64,000 bases of DNA from Gracilimonas sp965227215 (lineage in GTDB: Bacteria; Bacteroidota; Rhodothermia; Balneolales; Balneolaceae). The first letter of the stretch is position 1. Every line of letters begins with the position of its first letter. Made by a program: the position numbers and the translations under genes. Below the pieces are notes generated by a model that was not told where the DNA came from, made no database searches, and was given only the letters and a program-made list of their open reading frames with translations. Shown piece after piece: positions 17,064 through 26,574 of the stretch. The stretch lies in contig OZ245729.1 in the NCBI GenBank assembly GCA_965227215.1, positions 3,348,001-3,412,000 on the forward strand, given 5' to 3'.

Positions 17064-18611
17064 ATGAAACGTAAAGATTTAATACTCACAGCCATTTTAC
17101 TGATCATGATTGGTATAACGGCCGGAACGCTGATTGCGTTGTATACCATAAATGAAGAGTTAGCTCCTCTGGCAGAAGTTAGAACTACTGAAATCACCCA
17201 AAGTAATGAACCGTTTATTACAGATGAAGAACTGGAAGGAGCCGATGCACGATTTCTGTTCAAAAAGATAGCTGAAGAAGTTACGCCGACAGTTGTTTAC
17301 ATAGAAGCTATTGTACCGGTTGATGAAGCTATACCTCAAGATGATAACCCCGAATTCGATGGAGAAGAAGAAGACGGAGAAAGCATCTGGGACCGGTTGA
17401 TGCCCAGGCGGGCACGCACGGTTGGCTCCGGTGTATTAATAACCACGGATGGATACATTCTCACCAACTACCATGTAATTGAAGGAGCTGTAGAGAAGGG
17501 GTTGAGGGTAGTATTGAATGATAAACGGGAATATCCGGCAAAAGTAGTGGGCATTGATTCGAGTACTGATTTAGCGGTTATCAAAATAAATGGGGATAAT
17601 TTACCCAAGGTAACAATCGGAGATTCTGAAACGCTTGATGTTGGGGAATGGGTGCTGGCTATTGGAAATCCATTCAGGCTGAGATCTACAGTCACAGCAG
17701 GAATTGTTAGTGCGCTCAGCCGCGATGTACAGATTATTGATGATCGGATGAGAATTGAGAGTTTCATACAGACTGATGCCGCTATAAATAAAGGAAATAG
17801 TGGTGGGGCACTGGTTAACACCAGCGGACAGTTAATTGGTATCAACACGGCGATAGCCTCACAAACCGGCGCTTATCAGGGATATGGGTTTGCGGTACCA
17901 AGTAATCTGGCCATTAAAGTAGCCAAAGACCTGATAGAATACGGGCAGGTACGCCGGGCCTTGTTGGGAGTTTCCATCGCTGGGGTTGATTATGATCGTG
18001 CCGTTGAAAAGGGAATGGAAACTGTAAGGGGAGTTGAAATCTTAAGTACTTCACAAGACGGAGCAGCATCTCAGGCCGGCATTATTCCGGGTGATGTAGT
18101 CCTCAGCGTAAATGGGAAAGAAGTGTACGAGGCTAATCAGCTTCAGCAGCAGGTAGCGGTTATGAGCCCCGGAGAAGTCGTAAAGCTTAATATACTCCGC
18201 GATGGAAGGGAATTGGAAAAGGATGTAACACTGAAGTTATTGGAGTCCGAACCTATTCCAGAAATATCTGCCAACGAAGTTCCGATTGATCCCCGCGAAA
18301 TTCCTGAAGGAAATAATGAAGGGGTAATGTACCAGGAGTTTGACTTAGGCTTTAGGGTGATGGCTCTTGCAAAAGCGGAAGATGCTCAGAAATTTGATTT
18401 AATAATCGATCAGGTTTACAAATATTCCGAAGCCTGGAACCGGGGGCTGCGACAAGATCAACAAATAGTAAAAATAGAGGAAGAAAAGGTTGAAGATCTC
18501 TCCAGTTTAGAAGAACTTATGCGCCGATATTTAAATGAAAAAGGATCGGTGACGCTGGAAATCATAAACGAAGAAGATGCCCGCGGTTTCATCGAGTTAA
18601 AAAGAAATTAA
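17064..18611 (+). CDS. Do/DegQ-type serine protease with PDZ domains
   Basis: A 515-residue periplasmic quality-control protease of the HtrA family. An N-terminal membrane anchor (residues about 6-29) is followed by an acidic linker and a trypsin-like domain with catalytic His137 (TNYHVIEGA), Asp169 (SSTDLAVIKI) and Ser246 (NKGNSGGAL). A clear PDZ domain begins near ALLGVSIAGV (IPGDVVLSVNGKEV), and a second, more divergent PDZ-like region ends the protein (QDQQIVKIEEEKVEDL). The gene directly abuts the next one (stop 18611, start 18612). Confidence 0.93.
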   Translation: MKRKDLILTAILLIMIGITAGTLIALYTINEELAPLAEVRTTEITQSNEPFITDEELEGADARFLFKKIAEEVTPTVVYIEAIVPVDEAIPQDDNPEFDGEEEDGESIWDRLMPRRARTVGSGVLITTDGYILTNYHVIEGAVEKGLRVVLNDKREYPAKVVGIDSSTDLAVIKINGDNLPKVTIGDSETLDVGEWVLAIGNPFRLRSTVTAGIVSALSRDVQIIDDRMRIESFIQTDAAINKGNSGGALVNTSGQLIGINTAIASQTGAYQGYGFAVPSNLAIKVAKDLIEYGQVRRALLGVSIAGVDYDRAVEKGMETVRGVEILSTSQDGAASQAGIIPGDVVLSVNGKEVYEANQLQQQVAVMSPGEVVKLNILRDGRELEKDVTLKLLESEPIPEISANEVPIDPREIPEGNNEGVMYQEFDLGFRVMALAKAEDAQKFDLIIDQVYKYSEAWNRGLRQDQQIVKIEEEKVEDLSSLEELMRRYLNEKGSVTLEIINEEDARGFIELKRN

Positions 18612-19145
18612 ATGACCCATTTTTTAAAGGTTTCAGTATTTGCAACCGCACTCATAATCGGCTTAGTATCTTGTTCTTCCTCAGAAAAAGCGGCTGTTTC
18701 ATCCTCGCAATCAATGTACCCGGCCTGGTACAGTACAGCTGAATTTGATGCTGATTCAACCTCATTCCATGGCTTTGCAACTGCGATATCAGCTGATTCA
18801 GTTGTTGCCATAGCAAACGCAGAACTTCAGGCCCGTGCAAATCTTGAAAGCGCCCTTGCCTATAAGATGGAAGAAGTTCGTATTACACTGGAAGAAGAAG
18901 GAAATGCAACCGTTGCGAATTCAGACTTTATCCTCACCTTACGTAATGCTCATAATCAAGTACAGCAAGCAGCTGCGTCTTCTAACGGAGCAGCTCGTCC
19001 AGAAGACGGTTATTTTAAAGGCTATGCAAAGGTTTCAATTACTAAATCCGAGTTTAATCAGCTTATGAAATCAGCTTTTAGTGGCGAACCCGGTTATTGG
19101 AGTATGTTCAGTTCATCTGCCGCTTACCGTGGAGAGATAGATTAA
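18612..19145 (+). CDS. LPP20-like lipoprotein
   Basis: A 177-residue lipoprotein: signal peptide ending IIGLVSC, then a small domain with PAWYST, FHGFATAISAD, ANAELQARANLESAL and a late YFKGYAKVSITKSEFNQLM (in two parts), which is the general pattern of LPP20-family lipoproteins. Function unknown. Start and stop abut the protease gene with no spacer, so the two are probably translated together and may work together in the envelope. Confidence 0.75.
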   Translation: MTHFLKVSVFATALIIGLVSCSSSEKAAVSSSQSMYPAWYSTAEFDADSTSFHGFATAISADSVVAIANAELQARANLESALAYKMEEVRITLEEEGNATVANSDFILTLRNAHNQVQQAAASSNGAARPEDGYFKGYAKVSITKSEFNQLMKSAFSGEPGYWSMFSSSAAYRGEID

Positions 19146-19243
19146 TAGCTCTATTATTTACAAAATTTAGATAGCCCTGCCTTTTTTAAGAGCTAATTAA
19201 TTCAGTTATTTCGGCACCTAAAACCATAATCAGTACAGGTGCT

Positions 19244-20608
19244 ATGAGAAAACACATTCTTTTATTAGCGTCGCTGTTCTTTGGGATGAGTTTGCAGGCA
19301 AGTTTTGCTCAGACCACACCCGCACACGCGCTAAAAAATATTACTATCCATAATGCCGATGGATCTGTAACGGAGTCTGCCACTATTGTTTGGCGGGACG
19401 GGGTTATAGAGGCCGTTGGAACAAACGTAAACATTCCTTTCGATGCTTTTGAGATAGACGGAGGAGACAGCCTTCACGTTTACCCGGGTTTTATCGATGG
19501 TTTCTCAGTATGGGGAAGCCCGGATTTACCCCGAAATCTTGAAGAGTTGGACAACCCGGGTAATCCGCCTTACCACCGTGCCGGAATTCAGCCTGAACGA
19601 CGACCAAGTCTGTTATTGAATGAAGACAAAGCATTTGAAGCAGGGATGAAAGCCGGGTTTACAGCTGCTGCACTCTATCCAAACGGATACATGCTGCCCG
19701 GACAGGTAGAAGTATTTTACCTTGCCTCTGAATCTGATAATGTAAGTCTGTTGAAAGAAAGCCTGGCTTTAGCCGGTTCTTTTGATGAAGCCCCGGGAGG
19801 GTGGAGCAAAGGAGCTTATCCATCTACTATGATGGGAGTTATGGCTCAGTTTCGTCAGCTGATGTTTGATGCTACAGCGTTACAACAGCACATCAAGTAT
19901 TATGCCCAGAATCCGGAAATGCCCGCTCCGAACCGTGATAAAGTACTGGAAGCTTTATTTCCGTTGGTCAATAAAACAACACCACTTTATTTCGAAGTGG
20001 ATACCAAAGAGCATATGGAGCGATTATTCAAGCTGCAGGATGAATTTGGGTTTGATGCGGTTATCGTTTCCGGAAAAGAAGCATATGCAAAAGCGGCCGA
20101 ACTCAAGCGAAGAAACATTCCTGTACTCGCGGGCATTGATTTTACAGATGCGCCAGACTGGTATACTAAAATGAAGAAAGCCGAGAAAAAAGCGGAGGAT
20201 GAAGAGGAAGGTTCCGATGAATCTGAAGAAAAAGAAGAAGAAATTTCAGAAGAAGAACAGCAGTATCGTGATAAGCGACTGGCTGCCTGGAAAGCTGAAG
20301 TCACCAACATCAAAAAACTGATGGATGCCGGTGTTTCTGTAGGGTATGCTTCAGCGGGTTTAGACCTGAAGGATCTTTCAAAGAAACTGGATATTCTGAT
20401 GGATGAAGGCGGGCTTTCTGAGGCTGACGTTGTTAAACTGATGACCATCAACACAGCATCCATCCTTGGCTTAAACAAGACATTAGGAAGCCTGGCTAAA
20501 GGAAAGAATGCCAGTTTCTCAGTTTTTGATAAAGCGATGTCGGAAGATAAAGCTAAAGTGCTGCAAAGCATTTCGAACGGCACTATTCACGAATTTAACG
20601 GAGAGTAA
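19244..20608 (+). CDS. Exported amidohydrolase-like protein lacking the HxH motif
   Basis: A 454-residue member of the amidohydrolase superfamily with a signal peptide (cut near SFAQ). The usual metal-binding sequence after the first beta segment, PGFIDxHxH, reads YPGFIDGFSVWG here, so both first ligands are missing and the protein is probably not a normal metal hydrolase. A highly charged insertion (about residues 307-340, Glu/Lys-rich) interrupts the C-terminal half. The end (LGLNKTLGSLAKGKNASFSVFD, split) has the typical family closing. It is the first of three tandem homologues, 2 bases before the next. Confidence 0.85.
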   Translation: MRKHILLLASLFFGMSLQASFAQTTPAHALKNITIHNADGSVTESATIVWRDGVIEAVGTNVNIPFDAFEIDGGDSLHVYPGFIDGFSVWGSPDLPRNLEELDNPGNPPYHRAGIQPERRPSLLLNEDKAFEAGMKAGFTAAALYPNGYMLPGQVEVFYLASESDNVSLLKESLALAGSFDEAPGGWSKGAYPSTMMGVMAQFRQLMFDATALQQHIKYYAQNPEMPAPNRDKVLEALFPLVNKTTPLYFEVDTKEHMERLFKLQDEFGFDAVIVSGKEAYAKAAELKRRNIPVLAGIDFTDAPDWYTKMKKAEKKAEDEEEGSDESEEKEEEISEEEQQYRDKRLAAWKAEVTNIKKLMDAGVSVGYASAGLDLKDLSKKLDILMDEGGLSEADVVKLMTINTASILGLNKTLGSLAKGKNASFSVFDKAMSEDKAKVLQSISNGTIHEFNGE

Positions 20609-20610
20609 AG

Positions 20611-22014
20611 ATGAAGAAACTATTTACACTTTTATTGTTCCTTGGTTTCTGTCTCACAGCAGAGGCTCAGGAAAAAGGCTCTGTGCTGATACAGAATGCT
20701 ACGGTTATTACAATTACTGATGGGGACCTGGAGGATACGGATGTTCTGATTCGTGATGGAATTATTCGCGAAATAGGAAAGGATCTGCGTGCCCCACGAG
20801 GAGTCGAAACTATCGATGCTACCGGAAAATTCCTGATGCCGGGTATTATTGATGCCCATTCTCATCTCAACGGTGTGGATATTAATGAAGGTCGAAATCC
20901 GGTTACTGCAGAAGTAACTATGGAAGAATCGGTAGATCCTAATGAAGTGGGAATTTATCATGCACTTGCCGGTGGAGCTACAACCATTCACCTGATGCAT
21001 GGTTCAGCTAATGTAATTGGAGGACAGGGCGAGACGCTTAAACTTCGTTACGGTGCTTCTCAGGAAGGTATGAAGTTTGAAGATGCACCAAGAACCATCA
21101 AGTTTGCCTTGGGTGAAAATCCGACTCGTGTACACGGTCAGGGGAATGGTATTCAGCCGCGTACGCGAATGGGTGTGGAGCAGGTTATCAGAGGTCACTT
21201 TGATGAAGCTATTGATTATAAGCGCAAGCGTGAAGCTTACCTGGAAGCCAAAAAGCAATACGACCGAAGAGGCCGTGGAACACCACCTGTACCTGTTGCC
21301 AAAAACCTTCGGTATGAAGTTTTAAATGATATCATTGAAGGTGAAATTCTTGTTCATTGTCACTCATACCGCGCGGATGAGATCCTGATGCTGATGCGTG
21401 TATTCAGCGATTACGGTGTTAAAAATTACACTTTCCAGCATGCTAATGAGGCCTTTAAAGTTGCTCCAGAGCTGGCCAAGAACGGAGCTCACACTTCTGT
21501 TTTTTCCGACTGGTGGGCATACAAGTTTGAGGTGTACTATTCTACTGCTTACAATGCTTCCATTCTGAATGCCAATGGAGTAATCAATTCCATCAACAGC
21601 GATAACGATCAGCTGCTACGAACGCTGAATCATGAGGCTGCTAAGGTAGTCAGGTATGGAAATACATCCGTAAACGATGCCCTTAAAATGATCACCTTAC
21701 ATCCGGCTATTCAGCTTGGTATCGACGATCGTGTAGGAAGCATCGAAGAAGGAAAGCACGGCGATGTGGTAATCTGGGATGGACACCCATTCAGTATATA
21801 CAGCAAAGCAGTGATGACTTTCGTGGACGGTAAAAAATATTTCGACCTCGAAAACGACCCGGACGATATGCGTATACAGATCAATCCCGGAACGGAGTTT
21901 GAAGATGGCTCTAATTATCGTCGTATTGTTGATAACCGGGAAGAAGATGCCTGTATTCAGGATGTTTTCTTTCTTATGGACGATCAATCCGCACATAACC
22001 ACACCCAAAACTAA
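20611..22014 (+). CDS. Exported amidohydrolase (complete metal site)
   Basis: A 467-residue amidohydrolase with a signal peptide (cut near AEAQ). It has the intact HxH (PGIIDAHSHLNGVD, His83/His85), further candidate ligands in VHCHSYR and FQHANEAF, and a late Asp in NSDNDQ. It is therefore probably the only catalytically complete enzyme of the three tandem genes. Substrate is unknown; imidazolonepropionase- or peptidase-like family members act on cyclic amides or dipeptides. Closing motif GIDDRVGSIEEGKHGDVVIWDG (split) is typical. It sits between the two degenerate copies. Confidence 0.88.
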   Translation: MKKLFTLLLFLGFCLTAEAQEKGSVLIQNATVITITDGDLEDTDVLIRDGIIREIGKDLRAPRGVETIDATGKFLMPGIIDAHSHLNGVDINEGRNPVTAEVTMEESVDPNEVGIYHALAGGATTIHLMHGSANVIGGQGETLKLRYGASQEGMKFEDAPRTIKFALGENPTRVHGQGNGIQPRTRMGVEQVIRGHFDEAIDYKRKREAYLEAKKQYDRRGRGTPPVPVAKNLRYEVLNDIIEGEILVHCHSYRADEILMLMRVFSDYGVKNYTFQHANEAFKVAPELAKNGAHTSVFSDWWAYKFEVYYSTAYNASILNANGVINSINSDNDQLLRTLNHEAAKVVRYGNTSVNDALKMITLHPAIQLGIDDRVGSIEEGKHGDVVIWDGHPFSIYSKAVMTFVDGKKYFDLENDPDDMRIQINPGTEFEDGSNYRRIVDNREEDACIQDVFFLMDDQSAHNHTQN

Positions 22015-22029
22015 ACAGGAGACAGAATC

Positions 22030-23346
22030 ATGAAGAAACTCAATATTTTTGTTCTTGTAGCTGCTCTGCTGTTTGGTTTAAGCGCCACAGCAGAAGCGCA
22101 AATCACTGAGAAGCCTGAATTTGGCAAATTTGCTATTACAGGAGCCACCATTCACACCGTAACCAACGGAACCATTGAAGGTGGAGTTATTTTGATCGAT
22201 GGGGAAGAAATTGTCCAGGTTGGTCAGAATGTAAGAATCACAAACGATTACCAGCGTATTGATGCTTCGGGTAAGCACGTTTATCCAGGATTTATTGACG
22301 GTTGGACATCCTTAGGGCTGGTAGAGGTATCTGCCGTTGCCGTTACCGTTGACAACCGTGAAATCGGACGCTTCAACCCTCATATGTATGCTTTTACTGC
22401 CTTCAACCCACACAGTGCTTCGGTTCCTGTAACAAGAGTGAGTGGTGTTACTACCGTAATGACACATCCCAGTTCAGGTAGTATAGCCGGTAAAGGTGCC
22501 GTTATGGATCTATGGGGATATTCTCCGGATTCTATGGCTGTAAAGAAAAGCGGTGCTCTGGTTCTGAACCTTCCATCTTCACAAGGAGGAGGCTGGTGGG
22601 ATAGTCGCTCAGAAAAAGAGATCAAAAAGGACTACGAGCAGAATATCAAAGAGATTAATGATTTCATTGAAAAAGCTAAATTCTATCACGCAATGGTAGA
22701 AGCTTATAATGAAAATCCATCCGGTAAAACCAAGCCGGATTATGATCCACGAATGGATGCTATGGGAGAAGTGCTTTCAGGTGAAGTTCCGGTCGTTATT
22801 CCTGTGAATCGTGAACAGGAGATACTTGATGCCATCGAATGGACGAAGTCTCATGAAAGCATGAACTTTGTATTTGCTGGTGTTGCAGAAGGCTGGAGAG
22901 TAGCTGAAGAGATAGCTGAGGCAGGTATTCCCGTGTTAACTACCACTCTTTATACTCCCGCACGCGATTATGATAACTATCAGCGGCCATATCAAAATCC
23001 GGGTTTGATGACCAAGGCCGGTGTTAAGGTGGCTATCGTTTCAGACGACACAGAGAACTCCCGAAATGCTCCATTCGAAGCGGGTTATGCCGCCGCATAT
23101 GGGTTGGGTAAAGAAGAAGCGATTAAAGCTTTGACGATTAATCCGGCAGAGATATTTGGCGTAGATAACGTACTCGGATCTCTGGAAGCAGGCAAACAAG
23201 CGAATCTGTTTATTTCGGATGGCGATCCGCTTGAGCCAATGACCAAGATTGAACAAGTGTTTATCAAAGGATATAAAATCCCGATGACGAGTCGCCACAC
23301 ACAACTTTATGATGAATTTTTAGATCGTGATGCTGTGAATAAATAA
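22030..23346 (+). CDS. Exported amidohydrolase-like protein lacking the HxH motif
   Basis: A 438-residue amidohydrolase-superfamily protein with a signal peptide (cut near AEAQ). Again the position of HxH is altered: YPGFIDGWTSLGL instead of FIDxHxH. The rest of the fold is present, including VTTVMTHPSSGSIAGKGA and the closing FGVDNVLGSLEAGKQANLFISDG (split). It lies 15 bases after the complete enzyme and is followed by a terminator, so the three genes form one transcription unit and may form a mixed complex. Confidence 0.85.
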   Translation: MKKLNIFVLVAALLFGLSATAEAQITEKPEFGKFAITGATIHTVTNGTIEGGVILIDGEEIVQVGQNVRITNDYQRIDASGKHVYPGFIDGWTSLGLVEVSAVAVTVDNREIGRFNPHMYAFTAFNPHSASVPVTRVSGVTTVMTHPSSGSIAGKGAVMDLWGYSPDSMAVKKSGALVLNLPSSQGGGWWDSRSEKEIKKDYEQNIKEINDFIEKAKFYHAMVEAYNENPSGKTKPDYDPRMDAMGEVLSGEVPVVIPVNREQEILDAIEWTKSHESMNFVFAGVAEGWRVAEEIAEAGIPVLTTTLYTPARDYDNYQRPYQNPGLMTKAGVKVAIVSDDTENSRNAPFEAGYAAAYGLGKEEAIKALTINPAEIFGVDNVLGSLEAGKQANLFISDGDPLEPMTKIEQVFIKGYKIPMTSRHTQLYDEFLDRDAVNK

Positions 23347-23378
23347 GTTTAGAACAATTTATCATAGTTCTCCTGGAG

Positions 23379-23408
23379 AGCCCATCCTAACTTTAGGGTG
23401 GGCTTTTC
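23379..23408 (+). terminator. Rho-independent terminator after the amidohydrolase genes
   Basis: Arms AGCCCATCCT (23379-23388) and AGGGTGGGCT (23395-23404) pair over 10 positions including one G.U, followed by TTTCT. Confidence 0.88.
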
Positions 23409-23575
23409 TATGTCTTAAATACTCATAAACCCACTTTTTTATAAGGTTGATTTTGTTATTTTCTGCTGTTTAAAATTACATGTGTGTAATTTAACACATC
23501 GGGTTTGGTAAGAGCGGATTGATATTCAATCCTATAGCTATGATTATCAGACAAATTCCGAAACGGAAGCGGGCA

Positions 23576-25561
23576 ATGAGTATGAAGTTGAAGGTTAGTA
23601 GTTTACTTGCAGTTATCCTTTTTTTACTGCCGGTTTTACTGTTCGCACAGCAGCGAGCACCGTCCCTTAGTTTGGATGAAATTCGCAAAGAAATAGAGCA
23701 GTTGGAATCTCAGGACGATAAACTGAGAACCTATATAGAAATGAGTAATAGGTACTTCAGGAATGCTCCAGACTCGCTATTGGTCATAGCGGATGAAATA
23801 AAGGGGCTTGAAGGCCTGCAGGGAGAAAAAAAGGAAGCATTCATTTCATTCCTAAATGCAAATGCCTACCGGTTGATGAATGCCGACTCGGCTATTTTCT
23901 ATGCAAGCAAGGCTTCCGGTAAACTTCGGGAATTGAAAGAACATGACTCATACCTCATGATGGAGAACCTCCAGGCGATGCAATACGCCCGTAAGGACCA
24001 ATACCTGGAAGCAGAGTCTTTATACCTGGATGCCATTTCTTACCGAAATGAGCTTGAAGAACAAGTTGAGTATCCTATTCAATTCTTTTATGGTAACCTG
24101 GGAAATTTATATGTAACAGTGGGCGCCCATGATTTGGCCATCCAGATGTTTGAGAAATTCCTGGAGCATGAGGATAGTCCGCCAAATCGCTGCAATATCT
24201 TATCAAAACTTGCCAGCAGCTTTATGGAACTGGATGACAGGGATAAGGCTATTTCAACTCTTAGCCCATGCCTGGAGTTTGAGAATTTGCCTCCGTCCAT
24301 AAATGCGATGGTACGTTCGAATTTGAGTACGATGTACCAGCGAGATGATATATCACGGGCCACTCAACTTTTGGAAGAAGCAACAGCTATCAGTTCACGA
24401 TACCGGATTCCGAATATTGGTAATTCTCATTTAGCCCGACTTGGGAATCTTTATCTGGATCAGGATATGGTTGAAAAAGCTGACTCCGTGGGAAGAATTA
24501 TCCAAACTGCACCGCCCACACCATTTTCGCGACCCAACGAAGACATTATTAAGTACGAGTTTCTATCAAAACTATATCTGGCTAAAGCAGAATATTCAGA
24601 AAGTCTGAGTTATGCAGATCAGGCTATTGCAGTGGCAGAGAAACACAAGTTGTCCAGAATGATGAGAAATGTGTACGAGTTTAGGGCCACCGCATTTGAG
24701 AAAACAGGAGACCTTGATAATGCACTTATTAATGAACGGCTTCAAAGAAAACATGAAAAAGAAATGAATGAAAGCAGGATTGAGCGAAATGAAGCCATGC
24801 TTGCCGTTCGGTATCAGTTACAGAATAAAGAAGCTCAGTTAATGGACGCCAACTTGGAGATTGAAAATATCAGGCTGAGGAATATGCTGATTATTGTGGG
24901 GCTGTTACTGATTACCGGCTATATTTTTTACCGTTACCGGTTGTATTATCTGCTGAAGGAAGAAAAAACAAGGAATCAGATTGCCCGTGACTTACACGAT
25001 GATTTAAGCGGTACGTTAAGCAGTATCAGCTTTTTCAGTGAAGCAGCTCACAGAGTAGACAAAGAACGGGGTGATTCTGAACGCTTCCTGAATATCATTA
25101 CCAAAAGTGCCGTGGAGGCCAAAGAGAAAATCAATGATATAATCTGGGCGATTGATCCATCCAAAGATGATTGGTCAGTTTTTCTGAAAAAATGTAAGCG
25201 ATTTGCGGCTGATGTATTAGACAGCAACGATATTGAGTATAACTTCGATATGGACGATGATTTCAGCTTTCCGGTAGAGCTTCAATTTCGCCAGAATTTA
25301 TGGCTCATCTACAAAGAGTGTATCACAAACCTGAGTAAACATTCGGAAGCCACCAAGGTTGGGATTATTCTAAAAGAAGAGGGAGACCAGGTATTCTTAA
25401 GAATTTCTGATAACGGCCTGGGTTTTGATCAGGGAAGCCTTAAATCGGGCAACGGTATAGATAATATCCGTTATAGGGCAGAGCAAATACAAGGTACAGC
25501 TGATCTGGAATCAGCTCCGGGAGAGGGTACAACATGGACTTTTACGTTCCGTGTATCCTGA
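23576..25561 (+). CDS. Sensor histidine kinase with periplasmic TPR-like domain (HK1)
   Basis: Membrane sensor kinase of the NarX/HisKA_3 type. A signal peptide (ending LLFAQQ) is followed by about 400 residues of helical repeats resembling TPRs, one membrane segment (RNMLIIVGLLLITGYIFY), the dimerisation/phosphoacceptor helix (IARDLHDDLSGTLSS; the His codon is at 24995-24997) and a C-terminal HATPase (CITNLSKHSEA, DNGLGFD, GNGIDNIRYRA). The frame is open from a TTG at 23519; I prefer ATG 23576 (or 23582), which gives a proper signal peptide. Its kinase core is paralogous to that at 35.6-36.2 kb. Confidence 0.9.
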   Translation: MSMKLKVSSLLAVILFLLPVLLFAQQRAPSLSLDEIRKEIEQLESQDDKLRTYIEMSNRYFRNAPDSLLVIADEIKGLEGLQGEKKEAFISFLNANAYRLMNADSAIFYASKASGKLRELKEHDSYLMMENLQAMQYARKDQYLEAESLYLDAISYRNELEEQVEYPIQFFYGNLGNLYVTVGAHDLAIQMFEKFLEHEDSPPNRCNILSKLASSFMELDDRDKAISTLSPCLEFENLPPSINAMVRSNLSTMYQRDDISRATQLLEEATAISSRYRIPNIGNSHLARLGNLYLDQDMVEKADSVGRIIQTAPPTPFSRPNEDIIKYEFLSKLYLAKAEYSESLSYADQAIAVAEKHKLSRMMRNVYEFRATAFEKTGDLDNALINERLQRKHEKEMNESRIERNEAMLAVRYQLQNKEAQLMDANLEIENIRLRNMLIIVGLLLITGYIFYRYRLYYLLKEEKTRNQIARDLHDDLSGTLSSISFFSEAAHRVDKERGDSERFLNIITKSAVEAKEKINDIIWAIDPSKDDWSVFLKKCKRFAADVLDSNDIEYNFDMDDDFSFPVELQFRQNLWLIYKECITNLSKHSEATKVGIILKEEGDQVFLRISDNGLGFDQGSLKSGNGIDNIRYRAEQIQGTADLESAPGEGTTWTFTFRVS

Positions 25562-25573
25562 AATTTTCTTAGA

Positions 25574-25591
25574 ACTGCCTGATCAGGTGGT
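25574..25591. promoter_or_regulatory. 18-bp inverted repeat between HK1 and RR1 (site A)
   Basis: ACTGCCTGATCAGGTGGT, an 8-2-8 inverted repeat lying 12 bases after the HK1 stop and 46 bases before RR1. It matches the family ACYRCATA-N2-TATGYRGT in the outer five positions of each half and one inner position, so it is a diverged member. It occupies the same place as site D before RR2. GGCTATAT (25610-25617) follows at exactly the distance seen after site D. Confidence 0.5.
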
Positions 25592-25609
25592 TACTTTTTC
25601 TTAGTTAAT

Positions 25610-25620
25610 GGCTATATAGC
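25610..25620 (+). promoter_or_regulatory. Candidate -7 region of the RR1 promoter
   Basis: GGCTATATAGC; TATATAGC begins 21 bases after the end of site A. The same GGCTATAT occurs at the same distance from site D before RR2 (36272-36279). Match to the Bacteroidota TAnnTTTG consensus is weak, so the call rests on the conserved spacing. Confidence 0.35.
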
Positions 25621-25637
25621 GTTAAAAATCAGGCCCC

Positions 25638-26261
25638 ATGATTAACATTGTAATTATCGAAGACAACAAGTATATGCGGGAAGGTTGGAAGACCATTCTT
25701 GACTTTGAGCAAGACCTGTGTGTTATCGCTGAATATGAAAGCTGCGAAGATGCCTTTAAAGATTCTCAACTTGCGAAAGCCAATGTTGTTCTACTTGATA
25801 TACAGCTACCGGGAATACATGGCACTGAAGGCGTTAAAATTATCCGTGATAAGTTTCCTCATCTATCTGTTATGATGGTGACTATCCATGATGATGATGA
25901 ACGTATTTTCAAAGCTCTGAAGAATGGGGCAATCGGATATTTATCGAAGAAAATCTCTCCTGATGAATTAATAGAGGCTGTTCATATCGCTCAGGGTGGG
26001 GGATCTCCCATGAGCCCGAATATTGCCAGAAAAGTTATTAACTCTTTTCAGGCTTCCGCAGACCTTGATATTGAACTATCGGATGCCGAAACCCGAATTC
26101 TTGCGTTACTTGCTGAAGGCTGCTCCTATAAAGGAATTTCAAAAGAGGTTTACCTCTCTGTTGATGGAGTTCGTTACCACATCCGGAATATTTATAATAA
26201 GCTTGAAGTGAGTAATAAAAGTGAAGCGGTAGCTAAAGCACTGCGTGATAAGCTTATTTGA
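25638..26261 (+). CDS. NarL/FixJ-type response regulator (RR1)
   Basis: A 207-residue response regulator. The receiver domain has the acidic pair (IIEDN), phosphoacceptor Asp54 (VVLLDIQLPG), the switch Thr (MVTIHDDD) and Lys (LSKKISP). The C-terminal LuxR-type helix-turn-helix (LSDAETRILALLAEG; YKGISKEVYLSVDGVRYHIRNIYNKL in two parts) binds DNA. It is paired with HK1 and closely similar to RR2; the DNA-recognition helix LSVDGVRxHIRNIY is almost the same, so both probably bind the same sites. Inverted repeats of one family lie on both sides of the gene. Confidence 0.94.
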   Translation: MINIVIIEDNKYMREGWKTILDFEQDLCVIAEYESCEDAFKDSQLAKANVVLLDIQLPGIHGTEGVKIIRDKFPHLSVMMVTIHDDDERIFKALKNGAIGYLSKKISPDELIEAVHIAQGGGSPMSPNIARKVINSFQASADLDIELSDAETRILALLAEGCSYKGISKEVYLSVDGVRYHIRNIYNKLEVSNKSEAVAKALRDKLI

Positions 26262-26302
26262 TAAATATCTGGGTTTTATTAAAAAAACCTAATAACTCAA
26301 AT

Positions 26303-26320
26303 ACTGCATAAGTATGTAGT
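26303..26320. promoter_or_regulatory. 18-bp inverted repeat downstream of RR1 (site B)
   Basis: ACTGCATAAGTATGTAGT, an 8-2-8 inverted repeat (ACTGCATA and, on the other strand, ACTACATA). It fits ACYRCATA-N2-TATGYRGT at every consensus position. The 8-2-8 head-to-head layout is like the 7-2-7 sites bound by NarL-type regulators. Position: 41 bases after the RR1 stop. Confidence 0.6.
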
Positions 26321-26341
26321 GTTTGAAGAAAGAATATTATC

Positions 26342-26470
26342 GATTATGGAGATGTATCAGAGTTAAAACTGGTTTGGGTTTTTGGGGTACAATAACCAAA
26401 CTAAGTTTTTTACTGATTTACTAACCTAAAGAACTGCTAAAGGCCTGTCTGTGATAAGACAGGCCTTTTT
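26342..26470 (+). ncRNA. Candidate short transcript between site B and a terminator
   Basis: About 100-130 bases between inverted repeat B and a strong terminator, with no open frame worth noting. Its 3' part shares TTTACTAACCTAA, a short gap, CTAAAG and a following GTCT-containing hairpin with the region after RR2. Alternatively this is just the 3' untranslated end of the RR1 message. The start is a guess; no good -7 box is visible. Confidence 0.3.
26441..26470 (+). terminator. Rho-independent terminator after RR1
   Basis: Perfect 10-bp arms AGGCCTGTCT (26441-26450) and AGACAGGCCT (26457-26466), 6-base loop, followed by TTTT. Confidence 0.9.
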
Positions 26471-26574
26471 GCATTCTACAAGCTTATCTGAACCCGACTA
26501 TTTATTCTCACAAATCATTAACGAGCTGTTGTTAAACTGAATGCTTTAAATGAAATCAGTTTAAAGCACGACAT

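Noticed and set aside
19146..19195. Inverted repeat TAGCTCT/AGAGCTA after the LPP20-like gene
   Set aside because: Arms of 7 bases with a loop of 36 bases and no T run after the right arm; too weak for a terminator call.
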